Origin: Isoetes taiwanensis
Taxonomy: Eukaryota; Streptophyta; Lycopodiopsida; Isoetales; Isoetaceae
DNA: 64,000 nt
Assembly (NCBI GenBank): GCA_021234155.1
Contig: JAJEKV010000002.1
Span: 32,417,645-32,481,644, forward strand
Reading direction: 5' to 3'
Shown here one piece after another: positions 33,930 through 44,959 of this stretch. A program made the position numbers and the translations under genes. A model generated the notes under the pieces. The model was not told where the DNA came from and did not search any database. It saw only the letters and a list, made by a program, of their open reading frames with translations. The stretch's first letter is position 1, and each line of letters begins with the position of its first letter.

Positions 33930-34065
33930 CACGATCATTTTCCCTCAAAAACTCTGATCACGCTCCCTTAATCCGGCAAGACCATTTCTGATTCTGAATT
34001 TTCATTTTCCCTCAAAAACTCTGATCACGCTCCCTTAATCCGCCAAGACCATTTCTGATTTCTGG
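33930..34065. repeat. Tandem duplication in the element leader
   Basis: A segment of about 70 bp (TTTTCCCTCAAAAACTCTGA, then CACGCTCCCTTAATCCG.CAAGACCATTTC) occurs twice in direct order just upstream of the first coding exon. A duplicated promoter or leader element is likely. Confidence 0.8.
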
Positions 34066-34084
34066 CAAGAAGATCGATCACGAA

Positions 34085-34740
34085 ATGGCTCTGATCATAC
34101 CGGACTTGAATGCCACGGGATACACCTACAAGGAAATGTACAGGCAAGAAAAGCATTACGCCACACAAGAAGAAATCGAGTCTGTTTGGGGACCGAAAGT
34201 ATTAGGAAAATCCACTTACAGGTGGGTTGCATTCTAGATTCGGGGATGCCCATGATTCTCTGTTGTTTAGAATATTGTTTTGTTTCATCATGCAGGTTGA
34301 AGAATCTGAGCAAGGAGAGGTATAATGAATATATGTGCCTTTACAAAAAAAATCACAGGTGAAGTGTGCCTGGGGGAGGCATGGCCTCACGGACTATGGT
34401 CATTATGTATTACCTTCACACAAAAGGAAAAGAAATAAACTGGTTGAGTTTCTGGCAACAGTTAAGAGAAAAAGGGTCTGAAGACTCTCCGTCCCAACGT
34501 AAGAGGAAGCATGCAAGCATTTCAAATAGTGTGGAAGCAGAGCAACCTGCCACAGATGATGCTTCCTCTCTTGAAATGACTAGGCCACAATTCAAGCCTC
34601 CTCAAGCTGTAAGAAGAATCTCGGGGAAAATCACTGAAAAAATAGGTACTTTTCAACCCTCTTCTTCTGGAACCACCATATGATGCAATTTAATATTGGA
34701 ACTGTTATTTTCCAGCAAGGTCTAGCAAGCTTGAACAATC
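34085..34740 (+). CDS. Left-end gene of the 27.7-kb element
   Basis: ATG at 34,085 opens MALIIPDLNATGYTYKEMYR and continues to STYR with a GGTGGGT donor near 34,221. An exon after TCATGCAG (34,295; LKNLSKERYNEYMCLYKK) follows. A longer open stretch from 34,366 contains TMVIMYYLHTKGKEINWLSF and a basic segment, SQRKRKHASI, resembling a nuclear signal, ending at a GTACTTTT donor. A micro-exon between TTTTCCAG and CAG|GTACAC (34,715-34,740) precedes the palindrome-filled intron. The middle exon junction may need one further splice. Product unknown; probably an accessory protein of the element. Confidence 0.4.
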
Positions 34741-34849
34741 AGGTACACCACTTACTTCTTCATTTGGGTGTGTTGTGAGTTATGTGTAGGAAATTTGTGC
34801 TGCTAGTTTCGAGTTGTGGTGGATAATTTCAGTTCACAGTAGTATGTAG

Positions 34850-35460
34850 CTCCAAATGTGTTACAGGACAGTCATATGGTGCCAAGTATATGTTAATAAT
34901 GTAGTTTGTAGCATATGTAGTGTCACATATAGTACCAAACAATGGTACCTTATCTGAATAGTGAATTGGCTTCCATATGTTTCTATACTTAGTGTCATAT
35001 GTGATGTTAGATATGGTGATACTTGTGAATGGTGGATTGTCTGCCATATGTGGTGCCAACTGCTGCGCTAAATATTGCACCACGCTATCTGCCACATATG
35101 GGGTGGTGGATGTCTGCCGGATGTGGTGCCTTCTTTGCATTGTGGTGCCACATGTGGTGTCTAATGTGGCACCACTATGGATCCACATTTTGCACCACAT
35201 GTGGTGTCTTTGACGCCATTTGTGGTGCGAAGTAATGGATTGCCATATGTGGTGCCTTGGGTGCATTGTGGTGCCATAGGTGGTGTGTCATGTGGCACCA
35301 GTTTGGTGCCACATGCCACACCACATGTGGTGAATATGACGCCACCCTGGTGCCACATGCCACACCACATGTGGTGAATATGACGCCATTTGTGGTGCAA
35401 AGTTTGTCATGATGGAATTTGTGGTGTGTAAAGTGGTGCCTGTTGTGTCATGTGGTACTA
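34850..35460. repeat. Block-C palindromes (CACCACATGTGGTG), cluster 1
   Basis: About fifteen copies of TGTGGTGCC / GGCACCACA words in alternating orientation, including perfect CACCACATGTGGTG palindromes at about 35,195, 35,323 and 35,365. They lie in the intron that starts at 34,741. Separating words are variable (GAATATGACGCCATTTG, ATGCCACAC). Confidence 0.9.
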
Positions 35461-35463
35461 ACC

Positions 35464-35815
35464 TTGGATTACCAGTTGAATTCAACAGGACACTGGGAGA
35501 ATGGATCAACTCTACAAGATCAGAAGTGATTCAGTGTAAGGCAAGATCAGAAGTGATTCAGTGTAAGTCTGCTCAGCCTCTTGAGGTACTTCATAACAAA
35601 ATTCCTGAAGTGCTTAGTATAATTGTATTCTCATTGACAAATTTGCGTTCTCTTTGCAGGATTTGCAATCACTGTTGCATTGAGAATTGCTGTCATGAAT
35701 TTTCTACAGCATGGGTACAAGCCTTAGGTGTGAGTAGGGAGGATCAAAAGCAACTTCAAGCTACTGAGGCACTTACAGGTGAGCACTTATAGGTAGCTTA
35801 GTTTACATGCTAAGG
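35464..35815 (+). pseudogene. Exon-like segment of the 27.7-kb element, copy 1
   Basis: Open reading LPVEFNRTLGEWINSTRSEV with a 27-bp internal duplication (RSEVIQCKA twice), then VLHNKIPEV. A TTTGCAG acceptor at 35,660 leads into a second open part (ICNHCCIENCCHEFSTAWVQ). The part from 35,575 recurs at 36,250-36,480. Function unknown. Confidence 0.35.
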
Positions 35816-35859
35816 GGCCTGATGTAAGGGGCGGATGCCAATTAGGATTAGTGGACTTC

Positions 35860-36175
35860 CGAATCTTTCACCCTGGCTTAGTCTCTTTCGTTTGTCCTGT
35901 TTGATGTGTCTAATTTGCCCCCTAGGATGAGGTCGCTCACTCATTTTAGGTGGCGAATTAGATACATCAAGCAGGAAACTCGAAATGAGAGTAAGCCTGG
36001 CTTAGTCTCCTTCGTTTTCTGTTTGCTGTATCTAATTTGCCCCCTAGGATGACGCCGGCTCACTTCGGGTGGCGAATTAGATACATCAACGAGGAAACTT
36101 CGAAAAGGAGTAAGCCGGACATAAAACAAGATCTGGTGGCTTAGTCTCTTTTGCTTCTCTGTTTTGTGTATCTAA
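35860..36175. repeat. Tandem fold-back units, array 1
   Basis: Units of about 130-150 bp. Each starts GGCTTAGTCTCYTTCGTTT and continues TATCTAATTTGCCCCCTAGG, then folds back through GGTGGCGAATTAGATACATC and ends GAAACTTCGAAAAGGAGTAA plus GCC. Both outer and inner segments are inverse complements, so every unit is a hairpin. Two full units and a partial third lie here. Confidence 0.8.
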
Positions 36176-36249
36176 AGTGCCCCACAGGATTCTTTGAATG
36201 TGGATTCTTTGAATGCGGTCACCAATACCATCTTCCATGTCCTTTCGAC

Positions 36250-36480
36250 CTCTTGAGGTACTTCATAACAAAATTCCTGAAGTGCTTAGTATAATTGTAT
36301 TCTCATTGACAAATTTGCGTTCTCTTTGCAGGATTTGCAATCAGCATTGCATTGAGAATTCTTTGTCATGAATTTTCTCTGACATGGGTACAAGCCTTAG
36401 GTGTGAGTAGGGAGGATCAAAAGCAACTTCAAGCTCTTGAGGCACTTACGGTGAGCACTTATAGGTAGCTTAGTTTACAT
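36250..36480 (+). repeat. Exon-like segment, duplicated copy 2
   Basis: Direct duplicate of 35,578-35,810 (CTCTTGAGGTACTTCATAAC through the TTTGCAG acceptor to AAGCAACTTCAAGC). A few substitutions alter the frame. The duplication includes the fold-back array that follows it. Confidence 0.8.
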
Positions 36481-36519
36481 GCTAAGGGCCGATGTAAGGG
36501 ACGGATACATCAAGCGGGA

Positions 36520-36725
36520 AGCTTCGAAAAGAGAGTAAGCTGGCTTAGTCTCCTTCGTTTTCTTTCGCGGTATCTAATTGCCCCCTAGGATGACATCGGC
36601 TCACTTTCGGGTGGCGAATTAGATACATCAAGCAGAACTTCGAAAAGGGAGTAAGCGGACATAAAACAAGATCTGGCTGGCTTAGTCTCTTTTGCTTCTC
36701 TGTTTTGTGTATCTAAAGTGCCAAG
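36520..36725. repeat. Tandem fold-back units, array 2
   Basis: A further one and a half units of the hairpin family seen at 35,860-36,175, following the second exon-like copy. 36,725-37,450 has short open stretches and a TTTTTGCAG acceptor near 36,947 but no recognised protein. Confidence 0.75.
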
Positions 36726-37454
36726 TCAAGTCAAGCTCCGATGAGGTGCTCAAGCTGGACAACAATCGCCGGATCGGCCGGATGCATTAAGTCATGCTCC
36801 ACACCAATGCCAAATCATCGGATGCATCGGGTTATGATCACGAACAAATCGTTTGGTGAATGTAAGTCACAAGGTAACTTCCAACCTTTTGTGCTGTCTT
36901 CTTTTTAATTTGACCCATATAGTTACGAATCTGTTAAATTTTTGCAGGTGGAAGTGTCTCGGAGAAAAAGCAAAAGCGAGAATTCCAAGCAAAAGACACC
37001 TCAAGACATTACGGAAGCATATATGTGTCTTGCTATATGTGTCTTTGTAAAAGCATGTTGTGGCTGCGATATCTGAGGCTTGGACATACTATCCCAATGC
37101 AAGGTGAGTTCGTAAATTTGAAGGTATTACTCATCCAATGTGAGGCTGATATGTTTGTTGGGGGTGTACCAATTTCTAGTTGATTTTGTTGGACACGAGA
37201 ATGATGATTGATGTTGTGAAACACGATTCTTTGTAGTAATGAATTTTGAGGTTGACAGATCAATAGATCTTTACTTGTAATCACATGTTTGTATTATTGT
37301 AACCAAAGAGGTTATTCTTGTAACCTATTCTTTCATTGACACTCTAATGTACATTGTTGTATACTATTGTATACAATAGACTTTTCTGGCTGACCAGAGC
37401 AACACTCTGGTGGAGTTCAAATCTCCAGAAGAAATTGATGTATTCAAAGATTCA

Positions 37455-38165
37455 TGACAATGTGGTGTTACATGTCGTGATAGATGTGGTGATGCAAATG
37501 GTGCATGTGGTGAATCATGTGGTGCGTTTGGTGAACCATGTGGTGAATCAAGTGGTGAATCATAGGTGGCATGCTGGAGCTTACGTGGCATGTTGGAGCC
37601 TAGGTGGCATGTTTGAGCCACCTTGGCATGTTTGAGCCTAGGTGGCATATTTGAGCCACCTTGGCATGCTTGAGCCTTTACATGACCTTTGTTACATGTT
37701 TGACTTTCATTGACCAACATGTTTGGTGATGCAAATGGTGCATGTGGTGAATCATGTGGTGCATTTGGTGAATCATGTGGTGAATCATAGGTGGCATGTT
37801 GGAGCTTACGTGGCATGTTGGAGCCTAGGTGGCATGTTTGAGCCACCTTGGCATGTTGGAGCCTAGGTGGCATATTTGAGCCACCTTGGCATGCTTGAGC
37901 CTTTACATGACCTTTGTTACATGTTTGACTTCCATTGACCAACATGTTTGGTGATGCAAATGGTGCATGTGGTGGATCATGTGGTGCATTTGGTGAATCA
38001 TGTGGTGAATCATGTGGTGAATCATAGGTGGCATGTTGGGGCTTACGTGGCATGTTGGAGCCTAGGTGGCATGTTTGAGCCACCTTGGCATGTTGAACCT
38101 AGGTGGCATGCTTTTCGGTCTATGTGGCATGCTTGACCCTTTCTTGTGGCATGTTGGAGCCTAGG
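37455..38165. repeat. Three-copy tandem repeat (about 235 bp) with GTGGTGAATCATGTGGTG and GGCATGTTTGAGCC words
   Basis: Each unit has a block-C half (GTGATGCAAATGGTGCATGT, GTGGTGAATCATGTGGTG) followed by GGCATGTTGGAGCCTAGG / GGCATGTTTGAGCCACC words and a closing CATGACCTTTGTTACATGTT. Three units at about 37,475, 37,725 and 37,945. The GGCATGTTTGAGCC word also fills 55.9-56.6 kb inside the CACTA element. Confidence 0.85.
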
Positions 38166-38343
38166 TGGCATGCATGCAAGCGTCCCTTTCCTCTTACGCC
38201 TCATTCCCAAAATCGTATGGATGCCTACGATTTGCATCCCTTTATTCCCAAAATTCTGCCCTGCTGACTTCATTCCGTCCCCATCGTCTATTCCGCCATC
38301 TCCTTCCTCCTTCCCCATTCCGTCCATCTCCTTCACTTCCGCC

Positions 38344-38657
38344 ATGGCCAAGTTCAAGACTACACTCGCGGGAACACTATCCCGGCCATTGTGCTGCTCG
38401 CCCGCGCCCGGACGCGGTCGAATCCGTGGCTTCTGCGGAGGATCCGTCTTCCTCCACGGAGGAGGCCGCCCGATTCTGATGGTGGCCAAGTTCCTCCACC
38501 GAGGAGGTGGAAGCTCATCATGGATCATCAAGCTGTCGGCGTCGTTGCGGGTGCTCAGTGGGTGCATGCGGGTTATGATGGCGGGCGACTCCTCGAAATG
38601 AAGATGTATGCTGCGGGGCGACCTCCATATAGAGCTCAAGATGGCCCCTTTGATTAG
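38344..38657 (+). pseudogene. Short element ORF before a plant-type 3' end
   Basis: ATG 38,344 opens MAKFKTTLAGTLSRPLCCSP; after one frame change the likely coding frame reads PPRRWKLIMDHQAVGVVAGA and ends AQDGPFD at 38,657, followed by TTTGTATTGTAATCC, a plausible polyadenylation region. GC-rich codons contrast with the AT-rich flanks. Unknown function. Confidence 0.35.
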
Positions 38658-39194
38658 TTTAGATTTGTATTGTAATCCACGGTTTCAATTTTTTTGGCAA
38701 TAGTCCTTGTGACTATTCTTTGTAAAACTTTTCATTAATGTGAGAACTTGTTTTGCAATAGTCCTTGTTTTGCAATAGAACTTGTTTTGCTTTAAGCTGT
38801 TCTCTGAGTTTCAACTTGTTCTTTCGGTTAGCTGAACTTTTTGTCATTAATTATAAAATGCAAACAAGGAATTTGAAGGTGCGAGAATCTATGATCGCAC
38901 ACTAACAAAATATGGTAACCATTTCGACAAATAGGAAAATATGAGATGGGTGGCTCGGGTTCAAAAAGAAATAGAAGCAAAAGAAGAAAAGAATTCCACG
39001 AAGCAAAAGTTAGTGGCCTTGCAAGAATCTTTGCACAAAGCGAGCTCAATGAATTTTGGCCTCATATCAATTCGGGGACCTAATTTGGGATCCATATATT
39101 CTTTGTCACCAAAATCAGTCAAGATACTATCGGGGAATCGAGAGCCATTCCATTTTCGGGTAGGGTCAAAACATGGTCAATGCCCTGGCTGATT

Positions 39195-39270
39195 ATGGTG
39201 AAATCTGTGGTGAAAATTTGTGGTGAAAAATGTGGTGAAAAGCGTGGTGAAGCTGTGGTGATGCAAGCGT
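39195..39270. repeat. Block-C direct half-sites (GTGGTGAAAA)
   Basis: Six direct TGTGGTGAAR words in 75 bp, followed by a poly-T run. They mark the point between the plus-strand left genes and the minus-strand right genes. Confidence 0.75.
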
Positions 39271-39960
39271 TTTTTTATATTTCAAAGGGAGAAAAATACA
39301 TATGGAAATCTACCACACCGGTAGAATAGTTCATACTTCTTATGAAATGAAGTATCTGAGAAAAATCGGGGAAAACTATAACCCGAGCTTCTAGTATTAT
39401 CAAAATGCAATAGAGATATAATAATAGCTGTTTTGAAGAGGTTAATGATGACATACGATTCTTGGGCCTCAATCGGATCACGCATTGTGAGATCGTAACT
39501 CTTCTTCTTCAAGTATGTCCAAGATTTCATCAAGTTTTTCTGGCTGAATAGTTGGTGAAATCCAGCAACACTAAAACATGAGCTTCTCGTTTTACGCTCC
39601 CACTTATGATCTGATTCACAAAGTATTGTCTCGGTTGTTTGTGTCTCCATGCGGTGGCTTTTGTTGAGCACTTTTTAATGGCTGAAGCATGGATCATTTC
39701 TGCTTTAGTTCGATGAACATATCCTCTTCCTCAAGCATGGGGAGAGCTGCGAACTCATCCTCGAGATCATCACGCCACCCCGAGACCCCACGGCTGCACC
39801 CGGCTCTGTTTAAGTCTCGACTGCATCGTGTAAAACAACATCATTAGTAATAAGAAAGGCAACCGCCTATCGCGCCTTGGCTTCTAATTCTTTAAGCCCA
39901 TCGGGAATTAACCTATGTTTTAAGCCTAGAATACCTCGAATTCATGGGTCCTCCGCTCCT

Positions 39961-40278
39961 CTAATATCGCCTACGTTCTGGTTTATTTGCTCCGATTATA
40001 GGTCTTACCGGATCATTTGCATTTGAGCTGGCGAAATTGTTTGTGCCCGTGTTCTCCTTACGTTTTCTTACGCCATATTTGGATCGGGATAAGCCAATGT
40101 CGCATGCAAAACTAGATTTAGGGTTTCCCTCAATCTTTCTGCCTGACCCGACTTTTGAATGATTGAACTTGCATTTGATGTATTGATTTCCGGTGGTGGG
40201 TTTCATCATGTGTTTCTCTGTCCCATTCCGTTCATCCTTAATGTAATTTTTTACGTGTGTCACTTTCACCACTGTCAA
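39961..40278 (-). CDS. Basic hypothetical protein, 105 aa
   Basis: Open minus-strand frame starting MTVVKVTHVKNYIKDERNGT, rich in Lys/Arg (KPTTGNQYIKCKF, RKRKENTG). No recognised family; could be an exon of a larger minus-strand gene. Coding support is limited to length and composition. Confidence 0.25.
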   Translation of the reverse strand: MTVVKVTHVKNYIKDERNGTEKHMMKPTTGNQYIKCKFNHSKVGSGRKIEGNPKSSFACDIGLSRSKYGVRKRKENTGTNNFASSNANDPVRPIIGANKPERRRY

Positions 40279-40512
40279 TTAAACGGTAAAGATTGAAGAG
40301 TGAAGATTTATATTAAACATATAAAATGATTACATAAGGTTACATTTCAGATTATATACACTTGTTTTTCATTCCCGTGGGTCTATCAAAAGAGATGCGG
40401 GTCCGGCTCCTCCTCGTCATCTTCTATGATCACCGGATCGGTGGCAGAGGTCGACTTCCGACCCTATTTGCTCCCATTACGGAGGGAAAGCAAAAACCAT
40501 AATGGTGGAGTG

Positions 40513-41205
40513 TTACCAAAGCGGAATAGCGACTTCTCCATGTCCATCCTGCAAGGCCTTGTGATGATAGTACATATCCCTGAAGTGAAGGAATTGGTCC
40601 TCTGTAAACAACCTATCATAACAAAAGAGGAACCTGTTTAGCGTAAAGGCTTGGTAGCCATTAAGCAGAAAAGGTCTCAACCTTTGCGAGATCTGGTCAA
40701 TAGTATGAGGAGCGGGCCAAAGATCTTTGGTGTGTAAAAATTTCGAGTGGAGGAGAGTAAGTTGAGAGGTCGGGAGCTGTGGTGTACAATTCAACCTCTT
40801 GGTGAGAGTTTTCAGCATTTACGTGGTCATATTCTCATCCGGTGAATAGAGTAATTTACGTATCGAGCATGTCCATCCATTCGCATGGCTGAAAATCGGG
40901 ACAGCACGCCCTAGGTATTATGGGCTCTTCTTCTCGGTCACATTGTCCCATTCCAGGCACTCCATCGTTTGCAGCATCCAAGAGGTGAAGTTGGCCATGT
41001 CTGCTTTGTAGTAGTAGCCGTAAAAGTGTAAGCAGAAACTGCTTCCCACCCGGTAGAAAGCAGAAGCGTAAAAGCTGCTCCCAAGGACTGCTTTGTAAAT
41101 TATGCGCTCCCGAAGCTGGCTGTAATAAAGCGTAAACTTCGGTCGGGAGCAAGAAGAATGGCATCTCGGCCTTTTGGGTTGCCCGAGGTCATTAATTTTC
41201 GCCAT
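40513..41205 (-). pseudogene. Minus-strand coding remnants of the element
   Basis: Two regions, 41,205-40,858 and 40,818-40,513, are open in two overlapping frames each. One gives MAKINDLGQPKRPRCHSSCS and LYYSQLRERIIYKAVLGSSF; the other ends ALQDGHGEVAIPLW. They share strand with the transposase. No known domain; frame choice is unresolved. Confidence 0.25.
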
Positions 41206-41344
41206 CCCATAATGATTTTCGAATGCATTTGTCGACCAAAAGGATGATGAGAGGAATTGATGGGATCGAGAGAATTTAAGGAAAAGGAAAGTATTTGGTA
41301 GAAAAGGCGTTTGAAGGATCTATCCGTGTCGGGGAGAAGAGAGG

Positions 41345-41450
41345 CGAAAGTGAAACACGTGGTGAAACATGTAGTGAAACACATGTGTCACCACATGTGG
41401 TGAAACACATGTGGTGAAACATGTGGTGAAACATGTGGTGAACACAGGGC
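41345..41450. repeat. Block-C palindromes, cluster 2
   Basis: CACGTGGTGAAACATGTAGTG and CACCACATGTGGTGAAACAC type words, five copies in 100 bp, downstream of the transposase 3' end. Confidence 0.88.
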
Positions 41451-41708
41451 ATGTTACATCGGGGACATCAAAATACAATTACATATTACATCGAGAAGCA
41501 AACATATTACATTGAAACAAGGGACATCAAAATACAATTGAGCAAGGAATTGAGTTTCTTATATTATTCCCAAACAAGGCAAGACACAACAACATATTCA
41601 AAATTTCTGAATCATTTCCTAACTTTTTGTAAGAATGTGTTGCTATTCTTCATCGGACATGCTATCTTCATCGGATAAAACCTCGGGCAAATTTCTAGAA
41701 TCTTTTCC

Positions 41709-42791
41709 TCATCTGCTTTGGTCTAGCACTGTAAAGCAGATTCGAGCACCTTTCTTGATCTTTGCATGGGAACTTCGAATAGCACAAATTTGAGTAGAGA
41801 ATACAAGTGACTTTGGCTCGTTTGTCAACAACTCATACATCACCTTTGACCAGAGGCTTCTTTCTATAGTAAATGCCCTCCACAACGGTTTCACCTCTCA
41901 TAAACAAGTTTCCGTTCTGCTTGAAGTCATTTTCAACTTCAAATTTTGGCTTGGTGCATAGCAACATCCAAAATACAGAATCCTCCTCGTTCCCTTTAGG
42001 TGCAGCAACTGCAAAGCTGTCTCCTTCTCTAAGTGCTTCTGCAAGTACATTTGCCAAGGTTGAGTATAGTGGCCTGGTAGACTTGCGGGTCTCTTCCACA
42101 TCCGCATGAACATTGGAGGATGGTTCAACGACTACAAGGTCCCATTCATCTACATACAATTCGTTCTCACACATGTCCCATTTTCCATCCAAACAATTGC
42201 TGCAAAAACATGATAGCTTTTTGGTATGTAGCTGTGTTGGATTTCTGTCTTGAATCCATGGATTTGAATGAATTTGCACGGTTTACGGAATTGTCTCGCA
42301 CCCCAAGCCTTTTTCTGTTGATATCCTCAAGTTTTATTTCCGAGTAAGTATCTCAGAACTTTTCTTCCATTTTCAGTCCACTCAGATGTACCACATTGAA
42401 ATTGTTTCTCTGCAATTTTCACCACATCATGGGCATTATCTAGTTTAATGTCAGGATGTTTAAGCTGTAGACCTCGTATCCATCTTTTCAATTCTGTTGC
42501 CTTCCCATCATGTTCACCTTTTCCATGGTTTGATCCAAAGAAGTTCCACATCATGTTGACCTCGTATCACTGGCGTACCTTCCAACAAAATAAAATGATC
42601 TGGCTGCTTTGAATTGTGATGCAGCACCATCTGAAAATACATAGTGCTGTTTGGGGACATTGCCTTTCTGCTTTAAGTACTCAAAATGTTTCATAAAACA
42701 ATGTTGAACAAAAAGAGTGTCATGTTCCCTATCATCCGACACATAGTAGTGTGTTTCCTTCTCAATGGTGTCTGTCTGTGGATCAACCTGA
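41709..42791 (-). pseudogene. RNase H-like (DDD) transposase of the 27.7-kb element, C-terminal half
   Basis: Minus-strand coding starts at the CACTA insertion point with VDPQTDTIEKETHYYVSDDR, then HYVFSDGAASQFKAARSFYF (second Asp), then NFFGSNHGKGEHDG (third Asp), then LSCFCSNCLDGKWDMCEN (a Cys cluster seen in this family) and a C-terminal YIYYRKK-like segment. One frame change at about 41,835 moves the last 45 residues into another frame, and another occurs near 42,553. The family is widespread in non-seed plants and invertebrates. With the N-terminal half at 59,007-61,188 it would exceed 550 residues. The acidic triad is assigned from motif spacing. Confidence 0.72.
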
Positions 42792-44290
42792 CACTACAAC
42801 ATAATATGGTGTTTTTCGTCAGGTATAGCGTCAAACAAAGTGACGCTATGTGTGTTCTCAAAGACCTACTAAATGTCACAAGGTTGACACTAAAGGTGCT
42901 ATACTTTGATGTCGCATGGACGTCAACTTTTGCGTCAAGTATTGCGTCACGTCTACATAATGCAAAAATGACATAATGACTACATTTGTGGCAATTGCAT
43001 ACGGTGCTTCGAATGGCACCCGAAAGGAAGTTGGGCATCCAACTGGGTTCGCCCAAGCGAACCCTGAGAATTCGCTTCAGCGAACCCGCCGGATTCGCTC
43101 AGGCGAACCCTGTCGCAGACGTGGCTATGGCGGCCGGCTTACTTGGCATTGCTGCCGGGTTCGCCCAAGCGAACCCCTAACCAGAGTTACGTCTGCAGCA
43201 TTGGCAGGAGCGTCAGTGGGTGCCTGGCCACCCTACCGGGTTCGCCCAGGCGAATCCTGGGTGGCAGGCCCATACGGCAGAGCGTCAGGGGTGCGTCAGT
43301 GGGTGCCCGGCCACCCTACCGGGTTCGCCCAGGCGAATCCTGGGTGGCAGGCCCGTACGGTAGCTTCTGCCCGCCCGATGCCGCCCGTACCCTGACCGGC
43401 CCAGCGTACTCCGGCCGGGGTTGCAGCCCGAGGCCGAACCACAGCTGCCCCGTATTGCTCCAGCCCCTAGCCCCACACGCCAAGCACACGCAGCTAACCC
43501 GGGTTGGGTTAGCCGAGGCCCGAACCGGTGGGAAGGCCACCGCCGACCCCCGCATGGCGAGGCTCAGCCGGTCGCCGGCAAACTTTGGGGTTCGCCCGGC
43601 CGAAATTTTTCGGGTCCGCTGGCGAACCCACTTGGTTCGCGAACTTGGTTTCGGGAGCCAATAAAGTGGGCGAATTGCATAGCATGTTTGTGTCGAGCTT
43701 ATATCTAGGTTATTCAATAATTGCGTCATATTTTCAATCCTATTAGTCTTGACACAATGATTAAATTTGTGACAATTGCATGCCATCTTTGTGTCAAGCT
43801 TATATCTAAGTTATTCAATAATTGTGTCCTATTTTCTATCATATTAGTCTTAACACAATAACTATATTTGTGGCAAACGCATAGCACATTTTTATCAGAG
43901 CTTATATCCAAGTTCGTCAATAATTGCGTCATATTCATACCAAATTAGTCTTGACTATACCACTAAATTGTTACACCATATTGGCATTTTTATCTTGCAT
44001 TCATTGATATCTGTTACGTCATATTTGTAACTCTCTTATTACAGTTGTATATCTTTTTATTATGCAATTTATAATGAGCTTATTTTATTTTTAGAACATT
44101 ATTGTGATCTTTAATTATATAGTTATGACAAATCAATTTCCTTTTCGTAATATTTAAGTAACAAAATTGTGTCAATATTTAAGTCTTGTGACATCTACAT
44201 GTCAATTTTATGAGCACATATGAGACCATTGTCAAATTTGTGTCCAAATCGCGAGTCCTTTTTGTGGTAATTCTACGTTCAATTTTTTGT
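42792..44290. repeat. CACTA left subterminal region with 107-bp tandem units
   Basis: TGACGC/TGACAC words near the end. From 43,680 to 43,970 there are about three tandem units of roughly 107 bp (TTGTGTCAAGCTTATATCTA, GTTATTCAATAATTGCGTCA, TATTAGTCTTGACACAATGA). Such repeats bind the accessory protein in other CACTA elements. The array is interrupted by the insertion at 43,002-43,672. Confidence 0.82.
43002..43672. mobile_element. 671-bp GC-rich insertion with GGTTCGCCCAGGCGAACC palindromes and 9-bp TSD
   Basis: AATTGCATA is duplicated on both sides (42,993-43,001 and 43,673-43,681). The ends are weak inverted repeats of about 31 bp (20 matches), sharing TGGC.CCCGAAA..AAGTT. The interior is very GC-rich and has seven or eight copies of GGTTCGCCCAGGCGAACC or half-sites, plus a duplicated unit (CCACCCTACCGGGTTCGCCC) of about 82 bp. 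A 9-bp duplication fits Mutator-like transposition. It is non-coding; several ORFs here are only repeat translations. Same family as the copy starting at about 63,218. Confidence 0.8.
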
Positions 44291-44959
44291 CATTTTTGTC
44301 TCTTCGTGAAGAAATATTCTCTTTCTGGACAAATTTGTATTTTATGTTCATGCAAAATTGCTTTCATTCATGCATAACAAACAAGAGAAAAAAGAATGAA
44401 ATAGAAGTCATTGCACCAATAATAATAAGGAGCTTAATCATGATCAAATTAATTGACGAAATAAAAACATTACTTTAAATTCAAATGGAACATCATTTTG
44501 CATTTAGTGTACATTTGATAAAATAAATTCAACAATTAAGTTTGCTACACTTTCTATCATGCACTCATTCTAGATTATCATCATTAGTAAGAAACGGACC
44601 TTATTGTTGGGCTCATTGCGTTCTTTGTTTTCGCCTCTAGTTCCAAAAAAGAGCATATGAACATTGCCTCTATTTTCACATCAGCATAGAGTCTTACGAA
44701 TTTATAATACATATCCAATCATGATATATGGCCTCTTAGCCATTTGAAACAACCTCTACTAGTCTTTGATCAAGCTACCAACATCAGACAGAAGATCTTA
44801 TATAGCTTTTCTAGCGACGTTTTACTCATTGCTATGTAGTGACCTCTGCAAAATATTGTCTGGTGTAAGGATCGCAAAATACTTTAGTACAAAGTTCACA
44901 CTGTGCTGTATATAACAGTTTGATCTGATGATACATTCATAGCCATAAATATCATATCT

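Noticed and set aside
35860-35870. CTTTCACCC as a further terminus of the GGGTGAAAG family
   Set aside because: The CATG that follows in the true termini is missing, and no partner or duplication is present.
37364-38083. 239-aa minus ORF (QHATYDSPHDSPNAPHDSPH type repeats)
   Set aside because: It is the translation of the three-unit tandem repeat; the protein repeats follow the DNA repeats, and there is no start region or domain.
43143-43786. Long GC-rich ORFs on both strands
   Set aside because: They cross the GGTTCGCCCAGGCGAACC palindromes of a non-coding insertion and have equal openness on both strands.
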